In this document: one piece after another, positions 1-7,317 of the stretch
Layout of the letters: each line of letters starts with the position of its first letter
Position numbering within the stretch: the stretch's first letter is position 1
From: Rubrobacter sp.
Lineage (GTDB): Bacteria; Actinomycetota; Rubrobacteria; Rubrobacterales; Rubrobacteraceae
Assembly: GCA_019247245.1 (NCBI GenBank)
Contig: JAFAPF010000262.1
Location: forward strand, 1 to 19,201
Direction: 5' to 3'
DNA length: 19,201 nucleotides
Translations under genes and position numbers: made by a program
The notes under the pieces: generated by a model
What the model was told of the DNA's origin: nothing
The model's input: only the letters and a program-made list of their open reading frames with translations
Database searches by the model: none

Positions 1-443
1 GCGCATGGTCTTTCAAGCGACGCGGCGCCTCGCTCGTAGCTGAGGATGATACCAAGCGGAAAGTCGATTCTACAAAAGGACGAACCGCGAGGCGTGCTAT
101 CCCACAGAGCAAGATGCGCAAGCCACCGACTATGGGTGCTCTCAGCGGTAAGGCGATTTCCAGGTGCTACCTGTCATGGAGTAAACAGCGAGTATGTGTA
201 GTGCTAATGCTACGTGGGTAGGCTGGCCAACAGGTTGCTAAAAAACGAATCTTAAGGTTCACTCTCCTTCATGACGATGCTCATGACCTTCTCGACAACG
301 TCGGTTGTGGACTGCCCCCTTAAGCTTACTGGCCTGGAGAAACGCTGATGTTAGCCATAAGCGTAGCCTAAACGGCCCGGTATGCTTTGGCGCAGAGGTA
401 CCCCGTAGTAGAGGTCCACCGTAGGGAAGGAGATCGTAAGTAG
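1..443. other. Gene-poor left edge, no supported gene
   Basis: I see no convincing gene here. A 35-codon plus-strand frame (114-221) contains an LSGK tetrapeptide that recalls the start of HicA toxins, but it lacks the later HicA residues and has a poor ribosome binding site. On the minus strand a short frame ending near 252 could be read as a C-terminus, but an in-frame stop lies about 32 codons upstream. The last 20 bases carry the ribosome binding site of the HicB-like gene. The stretch may be eroded coding DNA, but nothing in it is identifiable by eye. Confidence 0.5.
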
Positions 444-635
444 GTGCAGAAGAGATTCACGGCAGTGTTCGAAGATACGGGCGATGGATGGATAGCTCAG
501 GTAGAACAGATCCCCGGCACCAGGACCCAGGGCAGGACTCTCGAGGAAGTCCTTTGCAGGATGGGCGAGGCTGCCGAGCTCATCCTGGCTGCACTGGAGG
601 AGAGAGAGGAGATCCGGGGCACTAAAAAGACGTAG
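444..635 (+). CDS. HicB-like (UPF0150) antitoxin-family small protein, no HicA partner seen
   Basis: This is a 63-residue protein starting with GTG, behind a GGAAGGAG ribosome binding site about 11 bases upstream. The N-terminus (RFTAVFEDTGDGWIAQV) followed by E-IPG-RTQG-TLEEV matches the partial RNase-H-like fold of HicB/UPF0150 antitoxins: a beta hairpin, a glycine-rich turn, then a helix (residues about 33-52). HicB proteins normally pair with HicA, a small double-stranded-RNA-binding mRNA interferase, and often carry a C-terminal DNA-binding domain. This one ends after the fold and has no DNA-binding tail. I found no HicA-like frame in the 106 bases downstream or convincingly upstream, so it is either a stand-alone UPF0150 protein or a survivor of a lost pair. 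The family call is fairly sure; the antitoxin role is not. Confidence 0.75.
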   Translation: MQKRFTAVFEDTGDGWIAQVEQIPGTRTQGRTLEEVLCRMGEAAELILAALEEREEIRGTKKT

Positions 636-691
636 CCTGAAGCTTCCGACGGATGAGAGTGACCGTTACCTTCTCTACCTGGCGAGGGGCT

Positions 692-709
692 CGGTCGGCT
701 TGACGACCG
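692..709. terminator. Short GC-rich hairpin between convergent genes
   Basis: CGGTCG-GCTTGA-CGACCG forms a perfect 6-bp stem with a 6-base loop, between the end of the HicB-like gene and the end of the convergent iron permease gene. There is no clear T-run on either side, so this is at best a weak or Rho-assisted bidirectional terminator. Confidence 0.3.
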
Positions 710-741
710 CGCTGACAAGTGCTGCAGCAGTATGTTCCGGC

Positions 742-1764
742 TCATGATGGCGTGGGTCGTGCCTGAGTTTCGGAATGCCCTTTCGGGTGTCGGGTATCGC
801 TAGCCTCGCTCGCTTGTCGACGCGAGTGCTTATTGCGCTCGACCACTAGGTAGGAGCCGACCACCAACAGGGCTGCGAGGACCTGCGCTACTAGGCCCTC
901 GAGGTTAGGGAACACCGCGAACCATATCCCCATCCACTCGGGCAGCGGCACGCCGACCTCTGTAGTCGGGAGCCAGCCAGCGAGCTGCATTTCCTGGACC
1001 TCCTCTCCCACCATGACGACCAGCACGACCCCGAGCAGGACGCCGGTGGCGATTAGCAACTTCTTGTAGGGGATCCGCCGGTGGGCTACAAAGGTAAGGA
1101 TGGCGACGATAGAGGTCAGAAAGAGCCCTATAGCAACTCCTCGAAGTACCGGGAAGGACCCAACCTCGAGCCGGAGGCTCTGCAGGAAGAGCACTATCTC
1201 GAAGCCCTCCCGGTAGATGACCGAGAATCCGAGGAGCGCGAGACCGAGGAAGGCGCTACTTTTTATCCCCCCGGAGCGTTCGAGCACCCGCTGCCTCCTG
1301 CGGTTGTGAAACCCGATCCAACTGGTCCAGTAGACCTTGTGGAAGAACCAGTTCATTATTACCAGGAGAACGAGGATGGCCAGAAGCCCGGTCGCTGCCT
1401 GCACGTCGAGGGCCGGGGCGTTCACAGAAGAGATTATCGCCACAACCACGAACCAGGTTACTACCGTCGCCAGGAAAGCGACCCCGGAACCGGCGGCGAC
1501 CGGACGCCAGTAGGATTTGTTGCTACGCACCAATCCGGCGGTGACCGCCGCTAGCACGAGAATAGCCTCCAATCCCTCGCGGAAGACGAGTATTCCGCTG
1601 TTCAAAACCGCAGCGGTAGGGCTCAAGTCGGGGGCGGTAGGATCAGGAACCCCACCCTCCGTGATTGCTTGCCAAACCATGACAGCAATTACGAGCGAGA
1701 CCGCCAGCGCCACGCCGAAGGTCCACGGGTTCGTGACACTACGCCGGTTAACGCGGTGCAGCAT
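742..1764 (-). CDS. FTR1-family high-affinity iron permease (EfeU-like)
   Basis: This is a 340-residue polytopic membrane protein. The two signature RExxE motifs of the FTR1/EfeU family are both present, REGLE at residues 62-66 and REGFE at 185-189, each inside a hydrophobic helix; in the family they form the ferric-ion path across the membrane. About seven to eight hydrophobic segments are visible, and the tail is polar. I chose the ATG at 1764 because AGGAGG lies 4 bases upstream; the frame stays open to 1923, but that extension would run into the Fur-box-like operator and has no membrane-protein character. No EfeO (cupredoxin) or EfeB (haem peroxidase) gene follows, so it is a lone permease in this window. 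A Fur-box-like palindrome at 1918-1932 suggests repression by iron. The family call is secure; ferrous versus ferric substrate cannot be read from sequence. Confidence 0.9.
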   Translation of the reverse strand: MLHRVNRRSVTNPWTFGVALAVSLVIAVMVWQAITEGGVPDPTAPDLSPTAAVLNSGILVFREGLEAILVLAAVTAGLVRSNKSYWRPVAAGSGVAFLATVVTWFVVVAIISSVNAPALDVQAATGLLAILVLLVIMNWFFHKVYWTSWIGFHNRRRQRVLERSGGIKSSAFLGLALLGFSVIYREGFEIVLFLQSLRLEVGSFPVLRGVAIGLFLTSIVAILTFVAHRRIPYKKLLIATGVLLGVVLVVMVGEEVQEMQLAGWLPTTEVGVPLPEWMGIWFAVFPNLEGLVAQVLAALLVVGSYLVVERNKHSRRQASEASDTRHPKGHSETQARPTPS

Positions 1765-1917
1765 AAGGCCTCCTCCCGAGTACCTGGCCGAGACCGCCGG
1801 ATGTACAACGAACGACGAAAAGCGGGGTGGAGAGGCCCAAGCCCTCTGTGTAGGACCCAACGGCAGGATTCGGCGCAGCGTCCGATACACACCCACTCCT
1901 CGATCTACTGTAGCTAA

Positions 1918-1932
1918 TGGCAATCATTCTCA
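1918..1932. promoter_or_regulatory. Fur-box-like operator upstream of the iron permease
   Basis: On the minus strand the sequence TGAGAATGATTGCCA matches the 7-1-7 Fur consensus TGATAATNATTATCA at 12 of 14 defined positions around the central base, by direct comparison (mismatches: one in the left arm, two in the right, counting the centre as free gives 11 of 14). It lies 154 bases before the permease ATG. A weak promoter could straddle it (ATTAAA at 1932-1937 and ACTGTA at 1907-1912 on the plus strand, spacing 19). Its position ahead of an iron-uptake gene makes Fur-type control the natural reading; a related metalloregulator such as PerR or Zur is possible. Confidence 0.6.
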
Positions 1933-2351
1933 TTAAAGGTAAGTATGAAGGCAGCTCGCTCCAGGGTCAAAGAATCCGGTACGCGGATGTGATCTGAGTC
2001 AATCCGTTGCTATATACAGCGCTTTGCAGTGATATTGGACCATTCCTCATTGCAGCGTATAGATGCTTCTTTAGAAGAGCTGCACGGGAAGATAGGGGAC
2101 ACAATCAAGCACACCATTCCAAAAAGAGAATCACCTAGTCCAACATCATTGCAACCCGCTATAAGCAACGAAGGTGAAAGATTATCGAGCACGTCAGGAG
2201 CCCCAAGTACACTTATCTATCCGAACCTTATCGCCGGTACTTTTTAGCCTAATGTAGATACTTAGATACTAGACGTTAGGAGTTGCCTACCCCCAGCTTG
2301 CTCGAGTGCTGGATCTGTAGAGAAGGTTGCGGTACGGTCCCAGTTAGCACG
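1933..2351. other. Intergenic stretch with a doubtful small frame and an 8-bp tandem repeat
   Basis: No supported gene. A GTG-started plus-strand frame of 72 codons (2029-2247) lacks a ribosome binding site and has no recognisable domain; its second half is Ser/Pro/Thr-rich. TAGATACT occurs twice in direct tandem at 2255-2270, just after a TTAGCCTAA near-palindrome. The stretch separates the ends of the membrane protein gene and the iron permease control region, both of which face left. Confidence 0.4.
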
Positions 2352-3197
2352 CTAGCCCATGAAGGCTCCTTGGTTGAATTGGGCTGTCTCATTACCTGCA
2401 GCGTCCGTCACCTTCACGGAGAGACCCAAATCCTTTGACTCGCTTCCGATGTGTGTAGAGAAGTGGTTGGCGGTGCCGTAGTCGTTGACTGCCGTTAGCT
2501 CGCGCTCCTCGCCAGGTGCTAACTTCAGCTGCTTATCCACCACGTTCGTGTTGGTATGGGTACGGTGGTCCATGATCATCGTGTTAATTCGAACCCGCTG
2601 AGCCTGCTCGCCGTTGTTTGTTACTGCGAGGGTGTACCGATCTCCCTGGTGGGTCGCCGGGGACGTAGCCTGCCATTTGACCGGTAGGCCGGCTGTTTTG
2701 TTCCGCTGTCCGTGGCCAGCATGCGCCTTATGCTGGTCGAGTGCCATCGCAACTCCGGGCACCGCCACGAGCGTCGCCGCGACGCCTCCCACCATGACCC
2801 ATCGCCTGAGCTCCCCAAAGGATTCTGTAAACTTGAATGCGCATAGCATCAAGAAGAGGGCCTCTAATGCTTTGGTGACGAGGCCTACGGGCTCAAACAG
2901 GTGGCCTCTCCCCTCGCCGGGAAGCCCTACCGTAGCAGAGATAATGTACGCCGCGAACGCACCACCGCTGATCAGCGCCCCGAGTATCCAGCCCCACCAA
3001 CGTCCTTGGTAGACACCAAAGGCAGCTATCACCGCTCCGACGAAGTCAGCGATGAAAAGCACCCCCAAGTAGGGAGCTTCTCTGAGGTGTTCGGGTACCA
3101 AGACAAGATGGATCAGGCCCGTAATGAGGACCAGCGATGCTCCCAGAAGGTTGAGTGCACCTCGGTCCCTCGGGCCTTGGATTACAGGACTGCTCAT
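2352..3197 (-). CDS. Membrane protein with His-rich linker and extracytoplasmic beta-type domain
   Basis: I do not recognise a named family for this 281-residue protein. Residues about 14-155 hold five hydrophobic helices (about 15-37, 43-63, 67-92, 105-123, 132-152). A His-rich stretch DQHKAHAGHG (154-163) follows the last helix, then an Ala/Thr/Asn-rich soluble domain (about 172-280) with alternating strands and the sequence MDHRTH near 209-214, plus ANHFSTHIGS near 243-252. The layout suggests a membrane anchor presenting a beta-sandwich outside the cell, with several His residues that could bind metal; that function is inference. I chose the ATG at 3197, behind GAGGTG; the frame is open upstream to 3320 but that part is polar and unlike the family core. 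It lies next to an iron permease on one side and divergently to a two-component operon on the other, so it could be a target of that system. Confidence 0.75.
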   Translation of the reverse strand: MSSPVIQGPRDRGALNLLGASLVLITGLIHLVLVPEHLREAPYLGVLFIADFVGAVIAAFGVYQGRWWGWILGALISGGAFAAYIISATVGLPGEGRGHLFEPVGLVTKALEALFLMLCAFKFTESFGELRRWVMVGGVAATLVAVPGVAMALDQHKAHAGHGQRNKTAGLPVKWQATSPATHQGDRYTLAVTNNGEQAQRVRINTMIMDHRTHTNTNVVDKQLKLAPGEERELTAVNDYGTANHFSTHIGSESKDLGLSVKVTDAAGNETAQFNQGAFMG

Positions 3198-3284
3198 GCT
3201 TTCGTCACCTCTGTCGTAATGCACCTCGCTACGAACCTCACGGTAGTTTTCGGACCTTAAAGGAACCTGAGAGGGTATTAATTT

Positions 3285-3314
3285 TTGTGTTAAGCCTTCC
3301 AACCGCGAACACAA
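3285..3314. promoter_or_regulatory. Inverted repeat in divergent promoter region
   Basis: TTGTGTT (3285-3291) and AACACAA (3308-3314) are perfect inverted arms separated by 16 bases, so their centres lie about two helical turns apart. ACACAA is then repeated directly after the right arm. The element sits between the divergent membrane-protein gene and the response regulator gene, where an autoregulatory operator would be expected. Which protein binds is not known. Confidence 0.35.
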
Positions 3315-3369
3315 ACACAAGATGCACCCACAGTAACTTCTCGCCAGGGCGATACTTCAGCAGATAAAA

Positions 3370-4059
3370 TTGACTCTTATGGAGAGCAGGCGGCCCCGAG
3401 TACTGGTAGTAGACGATGAGCGGCACATCGTCGACCTTGTCAGCATGGGGCTAGAGGGGCGAGGTATAGAGGTGAGGGGGGCCTTGGATGGCGAGTATGC
3501 CCTGAGAGAACTGGAAGGTTTCCAGCCGGACGCGGTGGTGCTCGACCTTATGCTGCCTGGCCTATCCGGATTCGAATTCTGCCAAAGGGTACGGATGAAG
3601 AGCAACGTCCCGATCCTGGTCTTAAGCGCCCGCGACGAGCTGGAGGACAAAGTGAGCGGCCTTAACCTGGGGGCCGACGATTACCTGACCAAGCCCTTCG
3701 CCTTCGAGGAGCTGGCGGCTCGGGTGGTTGCCCTCCTGCGGCGCAGCGGGGTCTCTCCGGGCCAAATCTTGCGCTATGTGGATCTCACTCTCGATCAAGC
3801 CACCAGAGAGGTGCGCCGGAACGGATGCAGAATAGATCTCACCGCCCGAGAGTTTGCCTTGTTGCGCTTCTTTATGGAGCATCCCAGGCAGGTCCTCTCC
3901 AAGACGCAGATTCTTAACGCTGTGTGGGGCTATGGCTACTTGGGCGATTCCAATGTCGTGGAGGCGTACATCTCCTACCTCCGGCGGAAGCTGAACGCAT
4001 CGGGGCAGCCCGACCTGATCCAGACCGTTCGCGGTTCGGGGTACCGGTTAGGGGGGTAG
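3370..4059 (+). CDS. OmpR/PhoB-type two-component response regulator
   Basis: This 229-residue cytoplasmic transcription factor has a receiver domain (about residues 9-122) and a winged-helix DNA-binding domain (about 133-229). The acidic pair D15/D16, phosphoacceptor D59 in VVLDLMLPG, S85 and K107 in LTKPF are all where an active receiver needs them. The output domain shows the OmpR pattern LTAREFALL, VVEAYISYLRRKL and VRGSGYRL. The frame opens at TTG 3370; an ATG follows at 3379. Neither has a clear ribosome binding site, so the message may be leaderless or the start is uncertain. Five bases separate its stop from the kinase start, so the two are co-transcribed. The partner gene and the divergent membrane protein gene are the likely regulatory neighbours. 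The input signal is unknown. Confidence 0.95.
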   Translation: MTLMESRRPRVLVVDDERHIVDLVSMGLEGRGIEVRGALDGEYALRELEGFQPDAVVLDLMLPGLSGFEFCQRVRMKSNVPILVLSARDELEDKVSGLNLGADDYLTKPFAFEELAARVVALLRRSGVSPGQILRYVDLTLDQATREVRRNGCRIDLTAREFALLRFFMEHPRQVLSKTQILNAVWGYGYLGDSNVVEAYISYLRRKLNASGQPDLIQTVRGSGYRLGG

Positions 4060-4064
4060 CGCTC

Positions 4065-5444
4065 TTGCTGACGCTTCGCTGGCGGCTAACGCTCTGGTAC
4101 GGGGGGATGGCTGCGGTGGTCCTTATCCTCTTTGCGGCTGTCTTGTATCTAGACGTTAGGACCTCGCTTGTCGCCGCCCGCCGCGCGGACGTCACAGACG
4201 CAGCCGCATCGGTCAGCCAGACGCTGGAGGAGACCGGCTCCCCAGATTCAGCAATCGGGCAGATACGGTGGCAGAAGGCACAAGCGGTGATAAAGGACGC
4301 TGACGGCAACGTGCTGGCCGCAACCTCAGGTGCCAAGCATCCTCCCAATAACGTTCCCTCCGAGCCCATCTACCCTGAGGTCCAGCAGAGCGGGCGCTAC
4401 CTCGCGACAACCTTCCGTTCCCAGGCACTCCCTAACGTATCTGGCGAGGTCTACTCGGTGCTCCCCACGACTGAGCTAGTGCTCCGCAGGCTCTCTCTGA
4501 CAGAAATAGCCGGGATGGTAGTGGCCCTGGCGCTTATGGTGGGCCTTGGACCCGTGCTAGCGAGCCAGGCGCTGAGGCCGCTCAAAAGCGTGAGTACCCT
4601 CGCCACAGAGCTCCGCCGTGGGAGGCTGGGGAGTAGGGTTAACCTACCGAGGCTCAAGAGCCGACGGGACGAGATCGGGGAGGTGGCGGCTTCGTTCGAT
4701 GCTATGGCCGAGAGCTTAGAGAGACTCGTCGAAGCTGAGCGCGAGTCAAAAACGGCGCTGCGCCGCTTTGTGGCTGACGCCTCCCACGAGCTACGTACCC
4801 CCTTGGCTACCATCCTCGGCTACCTGGATGTACTGGATGAGAGCGGAGATACGGACCCCATCGTGCGTCACCAGGTTCTTAAGACCATAAGGGAGGAAGG
4901 CGGTCGCATGGCCCGCGTGGTGGAGGATTTGCTTGTCCTGGCTCGCCTCGACGCTCAACGAGAGATGCCTGCTGAATCTGTGGATCTGATTGCCCTAGCA
5001 CGCGAAGTCACCGAGAATCATCCGACACGCGAGGTCGAATTCGCGGCACCCGAGTTAGCGCTCCGGGTAATAGCCGACCGAGAGGCTCTAAGGCGAGTGA
5101 TCTCGAACCTGCTCGCCAACGCCATAAAGCATACGCCCCTCGAGAAGAAGATTTTGATCTCGGTGACTCATGAGGACGGGGAGGCCGTCCTACGCGTCGC
5201 CGATGAAGGTGCGGGGATATCTGAAGAAGACCAAACCCACGTGTTTGAGCGCTTTTATCAGGCCGAGAGCTCCCGAGCGGGCGAGGGCTCCGGACTTGGG
5301 CTGGCTATAGTGCGGGAGACCGTCGAAGCGTTTAAGGGCCGGGTCGAGATCCAAAGTATCCTAGGCAAGGGCTCTACCTTCACCGTTCGCCTCCCACTCT
5401 CGGGAAAACTTCCAGAGAAAGTGAAGGTCCCAGAGCAAAATTAG
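4065..5444 (+). CDS. Sensor histidine kinase, partner of the upstream response regulator
   Basis: This is a 459-residue membrane sensor kinase. It has TM1 (about 9-29), an extracytoplasmic sensor loop of about 115 residues with no recognised ligand domain, TM2 (about 146-168), HAMP (about 170-222), a DHp helix with phosphoacceptor H241 in ASHELRTPL, and a HATPase_c domain with N-box LLANAIKHT, G1 DEGAGI, F-box VFERFYQ and G2 GSGLGLAI. All catalytic boxes are intact. I set the start at TTG 4065, preceded by a GGGGGG purine run (4051-4056), because the frame upstream overlaps the regulator with no membrane-sensor content. The architecture resembles actinobacterial MprB/TrcS-type kinases, but no specific name is justified. 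It should phosphorylate the regulator at D59. Confidence 0.93.
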   Translation: MLTLRWRLTLWYGGMAAVVLILFAAVLYLDVRTSLVAARRADVTDAAASVSQTLEETGSPDSAIGQIRWQKAQAVIKDADGNVLAATSGAKHPPNNVPSEPIYPEVQQSGRYLATTFRSQALPNVSGEVYSVLPTTELVLRRLSLTEIAGMVVALALMVGLGPVLASQALRPLKSVSTLATELRRGRLGSRVNLPRLKSRRDEIGEVAASFDAMAESLERLVEAERESKTALRRFVADASHELRTPLATILGYLDVLDESGDTDPIVRHQVLKTIREEGGRMARVVEDLLVLARLDAQREMPAESVDLIALAREVTENHPTREVEFAAPELALRVIADREALRRVISNLLANAIKHTPLEKKILISVTHEDGEAVLRVADEGAGISEEDQTHVFERFYQAESSRAGEGSGLGLAIVRETVEAFKGRVEIQSILGKGSTFTVRLPLSGKLPEKVKVPEQN

Positions 5445-5707
5445 TCACCTCCAAGCTTTCGCTAACGGCCGTCTACAGCCTCAAAGAAAGCAGCTCCGGC
5501 CCTTATTCTTCTTTGTTGTAGAAAGAGCGATCTACCCTGCTGGAAAACGTGTTCGTGCCTTTTCTGACCCCTTATTTTGGCGCCCAAGCTCAGTTTTGTA
5601 CATGTGCCAGCCTTGCCTATGCTGCATCGATCTTTCCGAGTTATCATTATTTATTAGCAGCAAGTTCTGAGTAAAGAGCAAACTCGTGGTCCTCAAAGAG
5701 GTAAGAG

Positions 5708-7087
5708 ATGAGTAGCGTTCGCCGACATCGCACTGGCGCTGCAACTTCCGCACCTGGGAGCCTAGGGCTGCCTGCAGCAGTGAGTATCGGCGTCGGGGGG
5801 ATGATCGGTGCGGGGATCTTCTCTATTCTCGGTGTCGTCGCCGGGGTCAGCGGCACAGCGCTTCCCGTATCGTTCATAATCGGCGGGGTTGTTGCTGTAC
5901 TAGCGGCATATTCATACTCGAAACTTGGCGTTCGTTATCCCAGCGTAGGCGGTGCTAGCCAATTTCTCATTGAGGAATACGGGGATGGCCTGCTCAGTGG
6001 CGCGCTCAACATCTTTCAGTACTTTGCATACGTTATCGCTATCGCACTCTACGCTCGAGGGTTCGCCGGTTACGCGACGACCTTCTTTCCAAACAATACG
6101 AGCACTTTTTTAGAAGAGGTCTTCGCCGTGGGCATCGTTGTGCTCTTCACGCTGGTGAACTTCCTTGGCAGCCGCATAATGGGACGAGCGGAGACGGCAA
6201 TCGTAGCAATCAAGGTAGGGGTACTGGTGCTCTTCATTGCCGCCGGCATCTTCTCCGTCGAGCCGGCTCGGCTGATTCCTTCGGGCTGGGGTGAGCCTCA
6301 ATATCTACTCTTCGGTGCTGGGATACTGTTCATCGGGTACGAAGGTTTTGGCCTGATAACCAACGCCGCAGGAGAAATGACCAATCCCGAACGTGAGTTG
6401 CCGCGGGCGATATATCTCTCCGTGGGTATCGTCATCGCTATATACGTTCTTGTTGCTGTCGTGGTCATCGGGAACCTTAGCATCACCGCGTTAGAGGCAG
6501 CCGAGGACTCGGCGCTGGCAGAGGCCGCTAAGCCCTTCCTTGGGCAACTCGGTTTTACGCTGATAGCTATCGCAGCGCTACTTTCGACCTCTTCGGCAGT
6601 CAACGCGACGCTGTTCGGAGCAGCCAACGTCTCCTATCAGGTGGCTAAGGAAGGGGAACTTCCCGAAAGCTTTACCCGCAAGGTGTGGTCGCGCAACTCT
6701 GAGGGCTTGTTCATCACGGCCGGCCTAGTAATCGTGTTCGTGATCCTCTTCAATCTGGGACCTATCGCCATGATGGGCAGCGCTGCCTTCTTAGTCATCT
6801 ACGCTGCAGTAAGCTTCGGCCATCTGCGAGTCCACCGCGAGACGGGGGCTAGCCCCACGATAATTTGGGGTTCGCTTATTACCCTGCTGATCATGTTCGT
6901 CTTGATCATGATTTATATCCTGAGTAATCAACCCACCGCCGCGGTGGTCCTCGTCATAACGCTGGTGGTAAGCGTACTCGCTGAGTGGGCCTACCGGCGG
7001 TGGACGGGTCGTCGCTTGCAACGCCTCGCCGAAACACCGCGGAATGACGAGCTCCCCAAGAATGGGCAAAGCTCGAGGAGCAGGTAG
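5708..7087 (+). CDS. APC-superfamily amino acid permease
   Basis: This 459-residue protein has about twelve hydrophobic helices. GVGGMIGAGIFS (residues 28-39) in the first helix is the glycine-rich substrate-binding motif of the amino acid-polyamine-organocation superfamily; the usual length of such carriers is 430-500. Further family features are the PSVGGASQFL segment after the second helix and the EGFGLITNAAGEM region in the sixth. The ATG at 5708 follows GAGGTAAGAG. The C-terminal tail is charged and cytoplasmic. The nearest genes, a kinase 263 bases before and an MFS exporter 230 bases after, are on the same strand but too far away for a tight operon. Substrate cannot be told from sequence; cationic or neutral amino acids are usual for this group. 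Confidence 0.9.
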   Translation: MSSVRRHRTGAATSAPGSLGLPAAVSIGVGGMIGAGIFSILGVVAGVSGTALPVSFIIGGVVAVLAAYSYSKLGVRYPSVGGASQFLIEEYGDGLLSGALNIFQYFAYVIAIALYARGFAGYATTFFPNNTSTFLEEVFAVGIVVLFTLVNFLGSRIMGRAETAIVAIKVGVLVLFIAAGIFSVEPARLIPSGWGEPQYLLFGAGILFIGYEGFGLITNAAGEMTNPERELPRAIYLSVGIVIAIYVLVAVVVIGNLSITALEAAEDSALAEAAKPFLGQLGFTLIAIAALLSTSSAVNATLFGAANVSYQVAKEGELPESFTRKVWSRNSEGLFITAGLVIVFVILFNLGPIAMMGSAAFLVIYAAVSFGHLRVHRETGASPTIIWGSLITLLIMFVLIMIYILSNQPTAAVVLVITLVVSVLAEWAYRRWTGRRLQRLAETPRNDELPKNGQSSRSR

Positions 7088-7106
7088 CGGTACTTTATCC
7101 ACCGCT
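7086..7106 (+). terminator. Possible hairpin terminator after the permease
   Basis: AGCGGT (7086-7091) and ACCGCT (7101-7106) form a 6-bp stem with a 9-base loop that begins inside the stop codon of the permease. The following bases are pyrimidine-rich (CCCTCTCCTCCTCTCT) but not a plain T-run, so intrinsic termination is only possible. Confidence 0.3.
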
Positions 7107-7260
7107 CCCTCTCCTCCTCTCTAGGATGGGCTATAACATAATGGCTCGCTAGTGGAAATCTTGATGTATTCGGTTCGAGCCTGAGGCCTGCCGCTTCTGG
7201 TGATGGGACAAGGCGGTGTAACCACGTAGACGATCTCACGCTCTGGCGGTTACCACGGTG

Positions 7261-7278
7261 CTAAGATCCGTGCCTTAG
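7261..7278. promoter_or_regulatory. Inverted repeat upstream of the MFS exporter
   Basis: CTAAGATCCGTGCCTTAG has matching outer arms (CTAAG/CTTAG) and lies about 40-55 bases before the exporter start. Just before it, GGCGGT-GTAACCACG (from 7213) is echoed by GGCGGT-TACCACGG (from 7246). DHA2 exporters are often controlled by TetR- or MarR-type repressors binding such palindromes, but no regulator gene is adjacent here. Confidence 0.25.
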
Positions 7279-7317
7279 TAGATTATAGGGCCAGAAAGCG
7301 GGGTTAAAGGCTTGGTA

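Noticed and set aside
114..221. Plus-strand 35-codon frame with LSGK, considered as a HicA toxin start
   Set aside because: Only the LSGK tetrapeptide fits; the later His/Arg core of HicA is absent, the ribosome binding site is weak and the frame stops early.
1765..1923. N-terminal extension of the iron permease from 1923
   Set aside because: It has no ribosome binding site, overlaps the Fur-box-like site and adds residues without membrane-protein character; ATG 1764 has AGGAGG in place.
2029..2247. Plus-strand frame of 72 codons considered as a small gene
   Set aside because: No ribosome binding site, no known motif and a Ser/Pro/Thr-rich composition that fits chance.
2239..2252. TTAGCCTAA considered as a DtxR/IdeR half-site
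   Set aside because: Too short and too far from the permease promoter; the full 19-bp IdeR consensus is not met.
2266..2280. CTAGACGTTAGGA occurs here and again near 4149 inside the kinase gene
   Set aside because: Only two copies, one within a coding sequence; treated as coincidence rather than a repeat family.
7140..7205. Possible tRNA because of GGTTCGAGCC near 7171
   Set aside because: A T-arm-like stem can be drawn, but there is no matching acceptor stem, D-arm or anticodon arm upstream.
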